64,000 nucleotides of DNA from Tenacibaculum singaporense (GTDB lineage Bacteria > Bacteroidota > Bacteroidia > Flavobacteriales > Flavobacteriaceae): NCBI RefSeq assembly GCF_003867015.1, contig NZ_CP032548.1, positions 2,299,001 through 2,363,000 of the forward strand. Reading direction: 5' to 3'. The notes under the pieces were generated by a model. The model saw nothing but the letters and a program-made list of their open reading frames with translations, did not search any database and was not told the origin of the DNA. Numbering within the stretch: the stretch's first letter is position 1; each line of letters starts with the position of its first letter. Below, in pieces: positions 32,594 through 40,823 of the stretch. The position numbers and the translations under genes were made by a program.

Positions 32594-33865
32594 ATGGCAG
32601 TAGATTTATTACTCGGACTACAATGGGGAGACGAAGGAAAAGGTAAGATTGTAGACGTTTTAACAAAAAACTACGATATAATCGCGCGTTTTCAAGGAGG
32701 TCCAAATGCTGGTCACACACTAATTTTTGATGGAAACAAACATGTATTACACACCATTCCTTCAGGAATTTTTCATAAAACAGCTTTAAACGTAGTAGGT
32801 AACGGAGTGGTTATTGACCCTGTTATCTTTAAAAAAGAATTAGAAAACTTAGATAAGCATAATATTGATTATACTTCTAAATTATTAATTTCTCGTAAAG
32901 CACATTTAATTTTACCTACACACCGATTATTAGACGCAGCTTCTGAAACTTCAAAAGGAAAAGCAAAAATCGGTTCTACTTTAAAAGGAATTGGACCTAC
33001 TTATATGGACAAAACTGGTAGAAACGGAATGCGTGTTGGTGATTTAGAATTAGATAACTGGAAAGAAAAATATAGAGCTTTAACTGAAAAGCATTTAAGT
33101 ATGTTAGCATACTTTGATGTTCAAATCGATTACGATTTAGACGAGTTAGAAGCTGAATTTTCTAGAGGAATTGAAAAATTAAAAACATTACAATTTATTG
33201 ATTCTGAAGAGTTTTTAAACAATGCTATTAAAGAAGGTAAAACTATTTTAGCTGAAGGGGCTCAAGGATCATTATTAGATATTGATTTTGGAACATACCC
33301 TTTTGTAACTTCATCCAATACTACCGCTGCTGGGGCTTGTACTGGTTTAGGGGTTGCTCCTAATAGAATTGGTGAGGTTTTCGGGATTTTTAAAGCATAC
33401 ACTACTCGTGTAGGTTCTGGACCTTTCCCAACTGAATTATTTGATGAAGATGGAGCTACTATGGCGAAAGTTGGTCATGAATTTGGAGCTACAACTGGAC
33501 GTGCTCGTCGTTGTGGATGGTTAGATCTAGTTGCTTTAAAGTATGCTGTTGATGTAAACGGTGTTACGCAATTAATGATGATGAAAGGTGATGTATTATC
33601 TGGTTTTGATACTTTAAAAGTTTGTACTTCATACAACTATAAAGGAGAAGAAATTTCTCACTTACCTTATAATATTGAACCAGAAAATGTAAGTGTTAAC
33701 TATACAGAATTCAAAGGTTGGGAAGATGATTTGACAAAAATGACTTCTGCTGATGAATTACCTCAAAACTTATTAGACTACATCGCGTTTATTGAAAAAG
33801 AAACTGGTGTACCTGTAAAAATAGTTTCAGTAGGACCTGATAGAAAACAAACAATTAATAGATAA
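32594..33865 (+). CDS. purA: Adenylosuccinate synthetase
   Basis: 423 residues, joining IMP and aspartate with GTP hydrolysis in AMP biosynthesis. Signatures: LLGLQWGDEGKGKIVDVL (GTP-binding and catalytic Asp), FQGGPNAGHTLIF (catalytic His), GIGPTYMDKTGRNGMR, ILAEGAQGSLLDIDFGTYPFVTSSNTTAAG and TTGRARRCGWLDLVAL. It follows fur and ends in a perfect palindromic terminator. Confidence 0.98.
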   Translation: MAVDLLLGLQWGDEGKGKIVDVLTKNYDIIARFQGGPNAGHTLIFDGNKHVLHTIPSGIFHKTALNVVGNGVVIDPVIFKKELENLDKHNIDYTSKLLISRKAHLILPTHRLLDAASETSKGKAKIGSTLKGIGPTYMDKTGRNGMRVGDLELDNWKEKYRALTEKHLSMLAYFDVQIDYDLDELEAEFSRGIEKLKTLQFIDSEEFLNNAIKEGKTILAEGAQGSLLDIDFGTYPFVTSSNTTAAGACTGLGVAPNRIGEVFGIFKAYTTRVGSGPFPTELFDEDGATMAKVGHEFGATTGRARRCGWLDLVALKYAVDVNGVTQLMMMKGDVLSGFDTLKVCTSYNYKGEEISHLPYNIEPENVSVNYTEFKGWEDDLTKMTSADELPQNLLDYIAFIEKETGVPVKIVSVGPDRKQTINR

Positions 33866-33873
33866 AAATTTAG

Positions 33874-33898
33874 AGGAGCTCAATTGAGCTCCTTTTTT
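33874..33898 (+). terminator. Terminator of purA abutting the next start codon
   Basis: AGGAGCTCAA and TTGAGCTCCT form a perfect 20-bp palindrome followed by T5-T6 and directly by ATGATG of the next gene. Confidence 0.85.
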
Positions 33899-33901
33899 AT
33901 G

Positions 33902-34432
33902 ATGGTAAAAGAATACTTAGAGAATATCACTACCCAGTTTAAATCGTATAAAGAAGTTGCTGATAAAACGATTGCTCAATTAGAAGAAAAAGACTTACAC
34001 TGGAAATACAATGAAGAAAGTAACAGTATAGCTGCTATTATTGTTCATGTATCTGAAAATATGTTGTCGCGTTGGACGGACTTTTTTACTTCTGATGGAG
34101 AAAAAGAATGGAGAGATAGAGATGCTGAGTTTGAAACTCATGATTTATCAAAAAAAGAATTGATTGCTCAATGGGAAAAGGGTTGGAACTGTCTTTTTGC
34201 TGCTTTAAACTCTTTAAACGAAGAAAACTTCAATCAACCTATTCTTATCAGAAATAAACAAGTTAAGTTACTTGAAAGTATTACGAGGCAAATAGCTCAT
34301 TTTCCTTATCATATTGGTCAAATTGCTTATGTAGGTAAAATGATTTTAAACGATAAATGGCAAACAGCTTCTATTGCCAAAGGAAAATCTAAAGAGTTTA
34401 TACAGGCTGAATTTGAAAAAAACAACTCATAA
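33902..34432 (+). CDS. DUF1572 / DinB-superfamily protein
   Basis: 176 residues from ATG 33902 (ATG 33899 is equally possible; a TTG at 33884 lies inside the purA terminator and is rejected). A four-helix DinB-like bundle with the three expected metal-site His positions: IIVHVSENMLSRW, the centre, and RQIAHFPYHIGQIAYVGKM. DinB-like proteins of Bacillota and Bacteroidota are often thiol transferases that use bacillithiol, and bshA is in this window, but the link here is inference. No space is left for an independent promoter after the terminator, so expression may depend on read-through. Confidence 0.85.
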   Translation: MVKEYLENITTQFKSYKEVADKTIAQLEEKDLHWKYNEESNSIAAIIVHVSENMLSRWTDFFTSDGEKEWRDRDAEFETHDLSKKELIAQWEKGWNCLFAALNSLNEENFNQPILIRNKQVKLLESITRQIAHFPYHIGQIAYVGKMILNDKWQTASIAKGKSKEFIQAEFEKNNS

Positions 34433-34468
34433 AAAAACGCCTTTTAGAAATTTCTAAAAGACGTTTTT
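34433..34468. terminator. Bidirectional terminator (DUF1572 / sco)
   Basis: AAAACGCCTTTTAGA and TCTAAAAGACGTTTT pair with one C/A mismatch, between convergent genes. Confidence 0.85.
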
Positions 34469-34491
34469 AATAGGAAACATGTTTATGGCAA

Positions 34492-35211
34492 CTAATTTTT
34501 TACTGTTTCCAAAATACTCGCTATAGTTTCTTTATTATCTACACCTAAACCTTCTTGTTGGTGCACTAACTCCCCTTCCGGATTAAATACACTTATGATA
34601 TTTGAGTGTGAAAAATCTAATGGAGAAATTTGTTTGTATTTCACAGCTAGTACATTGGCAAACTCTCTAACAGATTCTTCTGTACCTTGTAAAAAAGTCC
34701 AATGCTCATCATCCATAAAGTTTTCTTTCGCAAAAGCTTTTAATCGTTCAGGAGTATCATTTTTAGGGTCAATACTAATTAAAACATATTGTAAGTCTTC
34801 GTTGTATGCTTTAGGTATTTTAGCCTCAATATTACGCATATCAGCAACCAATCTTGGGCAAGCAGCTTTACACGTAGTATAAATCATAACCATTACCAAG
34901 GTTTTCCCTCTTAAGTCTTCTAAATGAATAGTTTTATTCTCTTCGGTTTTCCATTCTGATGCTAAATTGAATATAGAACTTTCAGAAATATCAGTAGCCA
35001 AAGCTAACTCTTTAGCCTCTTTTTTATCTTTCTGTGTTAAATCCATTTTACAAACAGGACAGCTACCTTCTTCTGTATATGTTTTACCTCCCTCACAAAG
35101 CATAGGGCATTCATATACTATTGCCAAACTCGTATTGTTTTTCTCTTTTTTACAAGAACTTAATAAAGTAATTGAGAAAAGAAGTATCGTTATATATTTT
35201 ACTACTTTCAT
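34492..35211 (-). CDS. SCO-family copper chaperone lipoprotein with N-terminal heavy-metal-binding domain
   Basis: 239 residues. The lipoprotein signal ends LLFSITLLSSC. Residues about 30-60 form a small heavy-metal-binding domain (YECPMLCEGG...GSCPVCKMDL). The thioredoxin-fold SCO1/SenC domain follows, with copper-binding TTCKAACPRL (CxxxC) and the distal His in LDFSHSNIISVF. SCO proteins deliver copper to CuA centres or copper enzymes. Third in the nirK-nirV-sco operon (overlapping nirV by 4 bp), it probably supplies copper to the nitrite reductase. Confidence 0.92.
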   Translation of the reverse strand: MKVVKYITILLFSITLLSSCKKEKNNTSLAIVYECPMLCEGGKTYTEEGSCPVCKMDLTQKDKKEAKELALATDISESSIFNLASEWKTEENKTIHLEDLRGKTLVMVMIYTTCKAACPRLVADMRNIEAKIPKAYNEDLQYVLISIDPKNDTPERLKAFAKENFMDDEHWTFLQGTEESVREFANVLAVKYKQISPLDFSHSNIISVFNPEGELVHQQEGLGVDNKETIASILETVKN

Positions 35212-35984
35212 TGTGCTATATTTTTATCTTTTACACATCTAAAACCTAAGTTTCTCATTGTGTATTTAGCTTTTAAACTTCCACGGGTAGCATAACGCAT
35301 AAAAGCTGCATAATTCATTAAATCTGTTGATCCTACTGCTGCACTACCACAAAATAAATTACTATCATTATCAACATCTTTTCTAGATTCTCCTGATACT
35401 AATACTGAATTAAAATCAGAGGTCCATTCCCAAACCAATCCGTGCATATCATACACTCCCCAATAGTTTTTAAATGTTGACCCTATAACATTATTAAATG
35501 TTCTTGGTTTTTCATACCATCCTAAAATGTATTCATTATACGTTTTTAAAGTTCTTGCATCTGATAGTTTTTGATTTGCCATTCCCACATATTCCCATTC
35601 ATCTACAGTAGGTAATCGTTTTCCTTGCTTTTCACAGTAACATTTTGCTGCAAACCATGAAACATTGGTTACAGGTGATTTTAAGTTAACCTTCTCCCCT
35701 ATTTCTGTATCATTTTTCCAATTAATCAGGTAACTTTTATCTGCAAAAAGTTTAATTACTTTAGATTTTCTCCACTTTGGGTTTTCTTTTACAAACTGTA
35801 AAAAATCTTCATTAGTTACAGGATATACATCCATTAAAAAATCTTGAATCGTTACTCTTGCTGAATCTCTTCCGTACAAAGGAATATAACTACCTCCTTT
35901 AATAGGAACCATTTTAGATTGACAATTCATATTGGAAATGCCTAAGAAAAATATACAAATTGTCAATCTTAAAATAGTTTTCAT
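35208..35984 (-). CDS. nirV: SUMF1/FGE-fold protein NirV-like, in the nirK operon
   Basis: 258 residues. An N-terminal signal (TILRLTICIFFLGISNMNC, possibly a lipoprotein) and the formylglycine-generating-enzyme fold: MVPIKGGSYIPLYGRDSARVTIQDFLMDVYPVTNEDFLQFV, PVTNVSWFAAKCYCEKQGKRLPTVDEWEYVG, VWEWTSDF and MRNLGFRCVKD. The sequence resembles NirV, known to accompany nirK in several denitrifiers, with an undefined role. It starts 29 bp after nirK and overlaps sco by 4 bp. Whether it has FGE activity is unknown. Confidence 0.85.
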   Translation of the reverse strand: MKTILRLTICIFFLGISNMNCQSKMVPIKGGSYIPLYGRDSARVTIQDFLMDVYPVTNEDFLQFVKENPKWRKSKVIKLFADKSYLINWKNDTEIGEKVNLKSPVTNVSWFAAKCYCEKQGKRLPTVDEWEYVGMANQKLSDARTLKTYNEYILGWYEKPRTFNNVIGSTFKNYWGVYDMHGLVWEWTSDFNSVLVSGESRKDVDNDSNLFCGSAAVGSTDLMNYAAFMRYATRGSLKAKYTMRNLGFRCVKDKNIAQ

Positions 35985-36013
35985 TTCTTATAATTTAGAG
36001 TTTAACTACAATT

Positions 36014-37468
36014 TTAGTGAGTACTTTTTACTTCCATTACAGTATTTACACTAACGTTGGTTTTATTATTGCCCCAAGAATTATAAACATAGGTTAGTAC
36101 ATCTGCTACTTCTTGATCGTTCAACGCTTGTTTGGTCATTACACTATTATATTTTTGACCGTTTACTGTAATTTCTCCTGTCTTACCATGTAAAATAATA
36201 TCTATAGCTCTCTTTACATCAGCATTTAAATAATCTGATTTAGCTAAAGGAGGAAATGCATTTGGAATTCCTTCACCATTAGCTTGGTGACAAGCAAAAC
36301 ACGTTTTCGTATAAATCTGTTTACCGTCTGCTATTTTTTGCGCTAAAGATTTTTCTTGCTTAGAAGCTACTGCTTTATCTTCTTTACCATTTGGCATTTC
36401 TTGAATAGTACCTCCTTCTGGATTGTAAATACCTTCTTGTTTTACTCCTGAATAAATCTTTTTGCTTTCTTCTCCCTTTACCTTTAGCATTCCTAAAGCA
36501 CCTTTATTAAACGCTCTAAAAATAGCATGGTCTACTAAAATAAAAGTACCTGGAACATCTACCTTAAAGTCTACTATTGCAGCTCCTCCTGCCGGAATAG
36601 AAGTTGTTTGTACATCTTTATTAATCACAGAACCGCCTTCAACATGAACATTGTCAAAAATTTCACCAATAACATGGAAAGATGATGTTAAGTTAGGACC
36701 TCCGTTACCTACAAATAAACGTACTGTTTCGCCAACATTAGCGGTAATTGCATTATCTCCTGTTAAGGCTCCTACACTTCCGTTAAACACTACATAATCT
36801 GCATCTTCGTCTACTGCTTTTCTCATATCAAAAGCTTGTAAACCAGGTTCTCCGTTTTCTCCTTTTGTATAAAAATCTCCTTGCATAATATAGTATTCCT
36901 TATCTACTTTTGGTAAACCTCCTTCAGGCTCTACTAAAATTAAACCATACATTCCGTTAGCAATATGCATTCCCACAGGCGCAGTAGCACAGTGATATAC
37001 ATATAATCCAGGATTTAATGTTTTAAATGAGAATGTTTTTTCATGACCAGGCGCTACAAATGATGAAGTTGCTCCCCCACCTGGACCTGTTACGGCATGC
37101 AAATCGATATTATGAGGTAATCTATTATCTGGGTGGTTAGATAAGGTAAATTCTACTTCATCTCCTACTCTAGTTCTTATAAAGCTACCTGGAACAGAAC
37201 CTCCAAACGTCCAATAAACATACTCTACACCATCAGTCATAGTTCCTTCTTTTTCAAGAATTTCCATATTTACCAGTAACTTTTTAGCTGATCTATTACC
37301 AACAGGTGCTGGAACATAAGGCGGAGCTGTTAATTCTGCTTCTATCGTTCCCTTAACTGCTATATCTGAAGCACTTTTCATTGCAATACTTTCAGATTTT
37401 TCATTCTTGCAACTTGCCATTAAAAACATAGCTGCTAAAACCATTGAAATTGTTTTCACTTGTTTCAT
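36014..37468 (-). CDS. nirK: Copper nitrite reductase NirK fused to C-terminal cytochrome c
   Basis: 484 residues, a lipoprotein (MVLAAMFLMASC). Two cupredoxin domains (about 50-370) carry all copper ligands: HNIDLHAVTG, YVYHCATAPVGMHIANGM (type 1 Cys/His/Met and a type 2 His), FHVIGEIFD and VDHAIFRAF (type 2 His). The active-site Asp/His pair is in place. Residues about 385-475 are a class I cytochrome c with CFACHQANGEGIP (CxxCH) and the distal Met in YNSVMTKQAL. It reduces nitrite to NO in the periplasm; the tethered haem replaces a soluble donor, as in Ralstonia pickettii-type NirK. First gene of nirK-nirV-sco. Confidence 0.96.
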   Translation of the reverse strand: MKQVKTISMVLAAMFLMASCKNEKSESIAMKSASDIAVKGTIEAELTAPPYVPAPVGNRSAKKLLVNMEILEKEGTMTDGVEYVYWTFGGSVPGSFIRTRVGDEVEFTLSNHPDNRLPHNIDLHAVTGPGGGATSSFVAPGHEKTFSFKTLNPGLYVYHCATAPVGMHIANGMYGLILVEPEGGLPKVDKEYYIMQGDFYTKGENGEPGLQAFDMRKAVDEDADYVVFNGSVGALTGDNAITANVGETVRLFVGNGGPNLTSSFHVIGEIFDNVHVEGGSVINKDVQTTSIPAGGAAIVDFKVDVPGTFILVDHAIFRAFNKGALGMLKVKGEESKKIYSGVKQEGIYNPEGGTIQEMPNGKEDKAVASKQEKSLAQKIADGKQIYTKTCFACHQANGEGIPNAFPPLAKSDYLNADVKRAIDIILHGKTGEITVNGQKYNSVMTKQALNDQEVADVLTYVYNSWGNNKTNVSVNTVMEVKSTH

Positions 37469-37499
37469 CTCTTCTATTGATGTAGTTATTAATAATCTA

Positions 37500-37527
37500 A
37501 CATAAAAGACTTTTTTATCTTTTATGT
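37500..37527. repeat. Inverted repeat at the nirK transcription start
   Basis: ACATAAAAGA (37500-37509) and TCTTTTATGT (37518-37527), perfect 10-bp arms with an 8-nt spacer, lying right at and below the predicted transcription start. It is either an operator (repression) or a 5'-UTR hairpin. Confidence 0.4.
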
Positions 37528-37530
37528 AAA

Positions 37531-37575
37531 CAAAGCTACTAAGAGAAAAGCTTTTGAAATATGACTTTTATCATA
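37531..37575 (-). promoter_or_regulatory. nirK promoter with Crp/Fnr-like operator
   Basis: -7 box TAGCTTTG (37531-37538) with no -33 TTG. Upstream lies the palindrome TATGA-N6-TCATA (37560-37575), whose half-sites resemble Crp/Fnr-family sites (TGTGA-N6-TCACA; TTGA-N6-TCAA). Its centre is about 41 bp before the expected start, the classical position for activation at a promoter that lacks a good upstream element. Confidence 0.5.
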
Positions 37576-37580
37576 AAAAC

Positions 37581-37606
37581 AAAAAAAGGAGCTCTAAGCT
37601 CCTTTT
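37581..37606 (-). terminator. Terminator of the PLP decarboxylase gene
   Basis: AAAAGGAGCT and AGCTCCTTTT with the TAG stop codon in the loop, then T7 on the minus strand. Confidence 0.85.
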
Positions 37607-39039
37607 AATCTATTTTCTTTTAAAATTTCTTCACCAAATTGATGACACAACTCCAAGGTTTCTTTCACATCATCCATAGTTGTTTTTGGATTTATCAGAC
37701 ACATTCTAAGCACTACTTGCTTATTTAATATTGTAGTTACTAAAAACGCTTCCCTTGATTCCATTATCTTTTGAGAAATTTTCTGATTTAATTCATCAAT
37801 TTCTTTTTCTGATAAGTTTAGTCCAATAGGATTATATCTAAAATTAATTACTGCCAACGTAGCTGGTGAAATAATTTCCCAATTTCTACTTTTTCGTAAC
37901 ATTTTTTCTACGTCATCAGCTAATTGGATGTTGTAAGTAACAGCTTCTTTAAAAGCATCTAGTCCATATGTTTTAATAGACATATAAAACTTTAAGGCTC
38001 TAAAACGTCTTGTTAACTGGATTCCATAATCGTAAAAGTTAATCTCAGATTCATTTCCTTCAATATCACGTAAATATTCTGGTTTTTCACTAAAAGTACC
38101 ACTTAACCAAGAAGCATCTTTTACTAATAAACATCCAATTTCATAAGGTTGGTAAAACCACTTATGTGGATCTACAGTAAGAGAGTCAGCTCTTTCAATT
38201 CCTCGTAAAGCTTTTGCTCCTTTTTCAGCTAAAATAGCTGCTCCACCATAAGCTCCATCAATATGAAACCATAAATCTTCCTCTTCACAAATGTCTGCTA
38301 TTTCATTTAAAGGATCTACAGTACCTGTGTTGGTGGTTCCCGCAGAGGCGATGTAACAAAATGGTTGTAACCCTTCTAGTCGGTCTTTTGCTATAGCATT
38401 CTTTAGTTTGTTTATACTTATTCTAAACTCTAAATCGGTTGGTAAAATTCTAATTTGCTCTTTTTTAAACCCTAAAACGCGAATTGCTTTAATATTTGAA
38501 GAGTGTGCCTGATCAGACAAATAAATCACCGCTTTAGAAAAGTCATCACCACATTTTAAGCGTCTTGCTGTAACCAAAGCTGTTAAGTTTGCCATAGAAC
38601 CACCACTCGTAAAAATTCCCCCTCCTTTTTCAACAGGGAAATTATACATTTTTAGTAACCAGTTCATTGTTACAATTTCTAACTCAGCTGCTGCTGGAGA
38701 AACCATCCATCCACCAGAAAAAATATTGAATCCAGTAGCTAAACTATCAGCCATAGTACTGATAAAATTACTAGGTCCTGGAACAAATGAATAAGCTTTA
38801 GGGTGAGAAATAACTGTACTGTTAGGTATTACATTATCCATTACAAAATCTAGTACCTTTTCAGCAGGCATACCATTGTTTGGGGCTTCTTGTAAGAAAA
38901 TACTATCCATTTCTTTTCTAGAAGCACTAGCAACAGGCTTTTTTTGCTCTAAAGTAGCCCAATGTTCTGCAATTATATCTACAATTTTATATCCGTAAGA
39001 CTTCATCTCTTCTTTTGATAAATCAAAATGAGCGCTCAT
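37594..39039 (-). CDS. Pyridoxal-dependent amino-acid decarboxylase (group II, aromatic-type)
   Basis: 481 residues. Seen: the N-terminal helical region HFDLSKEEMKSYGYKIVDIIAEHW, HPKAYSFVPGPSNFISTMAD, FTSGGSMANLTALVTARR, DQAHSSNIKAIRVLG, ASAGTTNTGTVDPLNEI, WFHIDGAYGGAAIL and the PLP lysine in DPHKWFYQPYEIGCLL. It belongs to the DDC/TDC/GAD family; the aromatic-amino-acid branch fits best, but the substrate cannot be fixed by eye. It is monocistronic, and its stop codon sits in the loop of its own terminator. Confidence 0.88.
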   Translation of the reverse strand: MSAHFDLSKEEMKSYGYKIVDIIAEHWATLEQKKPVASASRKEMDSIFLQEAPNNGMPAEKVLDFVMDNVIPNSTVISHPKAYSFVPGPSNFISTMADSLATGFNIFSGGWMVSPAAAELEIVTMNWLLKMYNFPVEKGGGIFTSGGSMANLTALVTARRLKCGDDFSKAVIYLSDQAHSSNIKAIRVLGFKKEQIRILPTDLEFRISINKLKNAIAKDRLEGLQPFCYIASAGTTNTGTVDPLNEIADICEEEDLWFHIDGAYGGAAILAEKGAKALRGIERADSLTVDPHKWFYQPYEIGCLLVKDASWLSGTFSEKPEYLRDIEGNESEINFYDYGIQLTRRFRALKFYMSIKTYGLDAFKEAVTYNIQLADDVEKMLRKSRNWEIISPATLAVINFRYNPIGLNLSEKEIDELNQKISQKIMESREAFLVTTILNKQVVLRMCLINPKTTMDDVKETLELCHQFGEEILKENRLKGA

Positions 39040-39064
39040 ATCTTTATAATTTTTTAATTTGCTA

Positions 39065-39091
39065 CAAAATTAACCATTTACTAAATGACAA
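39065..39091 (-). promoter_or_regulatory. Promoter of the PLP decarboxylase
   Basis: TTG (39089-39091) - N16 - TAATTTTG (39065-39072) on the minus strand, 25 nt before the ATG. Confidence 0.45.
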
Positions 39092-39150
39092 CCTTTTATT
39101 TATCTTGATAATTTTATTTCTTTATTAAGATTTTGGCATATTCTTTTCAT

Positions 39151-39158
39151 TATTTTTG
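39151..39158 (+). promoter_or_regulatory. -7 box TATTTTTG for the OstA-like gene
   Basis: Exact TAnnTTTG match 20 nt before the TTG start at 39178; a TTG at 39133-39135 is 15 bp upstream and may be the -33 element. This rules out 39133 as the start codon. Confidence 0.5.
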
Positions 39159-39177
39159 TGCATTAAATCGTATTATT

Positions 39178-40818
39178 TTGAAAAAACTATTTCTACTAAC
39201 TTTTATATTATTTTCTGTTGTAAGTTTTTCTCAAACAAAAAAAATCAAAATCCTTTCTACCGAACTAAGTACTGCAGATGAAAGTAAGTACCCTGGAGCT
39301 ACTATACTGATAGGAAAAGTTAAAATGTCACACGAAGGTGCTACTCTAGACTGTAAAAGAGCATTGCTTTATAAAGACAAAAACTTATTTAAGGCCATTG
39401 GTGAAGTAATTATTGAACAAGGAGATAGTATTATTCAATACAGTGATTTTGCTACTTATAACGGAAATACAAAAAAGGCAAAATCTTGGGGAAACGTAGA
39501 AATTAATGATAAAGAAATGACGTTAAAAACTGATACGCTTCATTTTGACAGAATCAACCAAGTATTATACTACCCTAACGGAGGAACTATCCGTGATACA
39601 AAAAACACTTTGAAAAGTGTAAAAGGAACCTACCTTTTAAGAGAAAAAAAGTTTACTGCCCAGTCTAAAGTAACAGTTGTAAATCCTGAGAATCATTTAG
39701 AATCTGACCATTTAGATTATTATACCAATACAAACTTGGCTTATTTATACGGACCAAGTACCATTACCAATTTAAAAGATAGTACTAAAGTATATTCTGA
39801 AAGAGGCTTTTACGACACGAATACTGATGTTTCTTATTTTGTAAAACGCGCAAAACTGTTTTTAAAAGAAAGAACTGTTTCTGCTGATAGTTTGTATTAT
39901 GATAAACGAAACGGTTTTGCTTCAGCAACCAACAATATAAAAGTGGTAGATACTGTACAAAATATGGTAGCTAAAGGAAATTATGCTGAATTATATGAAC
40001 ATAAAGACTCTTTATTTATTATTGATAGGGCCGTTGCCATTTCAGTATTAGAAAAAGACTCTATGTATGTAGCAGGCGACAAAATTTTACTTACTGGAAA
40101 ACCAGAAAAACGTATTGCCCGCATTTTTAACAACGTAAAAATATTTAAGTCTGATTTACAAGGTAAATGCGACTCTATTCATACCAGTCAAGAAACAGGG
40201 TTAACCAGAATGTTTAACAGACCTATTTTATGGTCTAATAACAGTCAAATAACAGGTGATAGTATTCAGTTACTTACCCATAAAGAGAGTAATAAGTTAG
40301 ATTCTTTAAAAGTATTACAAAATGCATTTATGATTCAACAGGATTCTATTCATAAAGATAACTTTAATCAAATTAAAGGAAGAAATATTTATGGTAAGTT
40401 TGAAGATGATGATTTACGAACCATGATGGTTAAAGGGAATGCAGAGTCTTTATACTACAGTAACAACGAAAAAACACAAGAATTAGAAACAATTACCAAA
40501 GAAATTGCAAGTGATATTGAATTCATTTTAGAAGATGGAGAGATTATTCAAACTACCTATTTTAAAAAGTCTGAAGGAAAAACATATCCTCCCTCCGAAT
40601 TCCCTTCTGAAGAGAAAAAATTTAAAGGTTTCTTATGGCGTGGTGACGAACAGCCTAAAACAGTAGAAGATATTTTTGTAAAAGATTCCAGTTCTACAAC
40701 TTCTTCAAAAACAAAAAAACAACCTGATGTTGTAAAAGAAGCTAGAGAGCAGTTTATTAATGAAACTACAAAAAAGAAAGAGAACCAAAAAAAGCCAAAC
40801 CTCAAAGAATTAAAATAA
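39178..40818 (+). CDS. OstA-like (LptA/LptD N-terminal type) envelope protein
   Basis: 546 residues from TTG 39178, giving signal peptide MKKLFLLTFILFSVVSFS; a TTG at 39133 is in frame but overlaps the promoter. Repeated short beta segments of the OstA/LptA jellyroll type cover most of the length (HEGATLDCKRALLYKDKN, VIIEQGDSIIQYSDFATYNG, FDRINQVLYYPNGGTI, SDHLDYYTNTNLAYLYGP). The C-terminus is charged and disordered. It is probably part of lipopolysaccharide transport across the periplasm (family knowledge). An aminotransferase gene follows after 5 bp. Confidence 0.85.
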   Translation: MKKLFLLTFILFSVVSFSQTKKIKILSTELSTADESKYPGATILIGKVKMSHEGATLDCKRALLYKDKNLFKAIGEVIIEQGDSIIQYSDFATYNGNTKKAKSWGNVEINDKEMTLKTDTLHFDRINQVLYYPNGGTIRDTKNTLKSVKGTYLLREKKFTAQSKVTVVNPENHLESDHLDYYTNTNLAYLYGPSTITNLKDSTKVYSERGFYDTNTDVSYFVKRAKLFLKERTVSADSLYYDKRNGFASATNNIKVVDTVQNMVAKGNYAELYEHKDSLFIIDRAVAISVLEKDSMYVAGDKILLTGKPEKRIARIFNNVKIFKSDLQGKCDSIHTSQETGLTRMFNRPILWSNNSQITGDSIQLLTHKESNKLDSLKVLQNAFMIQQDSIHKDNFNQIKGRNIYGKFEDDDLRTMMVKGNAESLYYSNNEKTQELETITKEIASDIEFILEDGEIIQTTYFKKSEGKTYPPSEFPSEEKKFKGFLWRGDEQPKTVEDIFVKDSSSTTSSKTKKQPDVVKEAREQFINETTKKKENQKKPNLKELK

Positions 40819-40823
40819 TTTCT

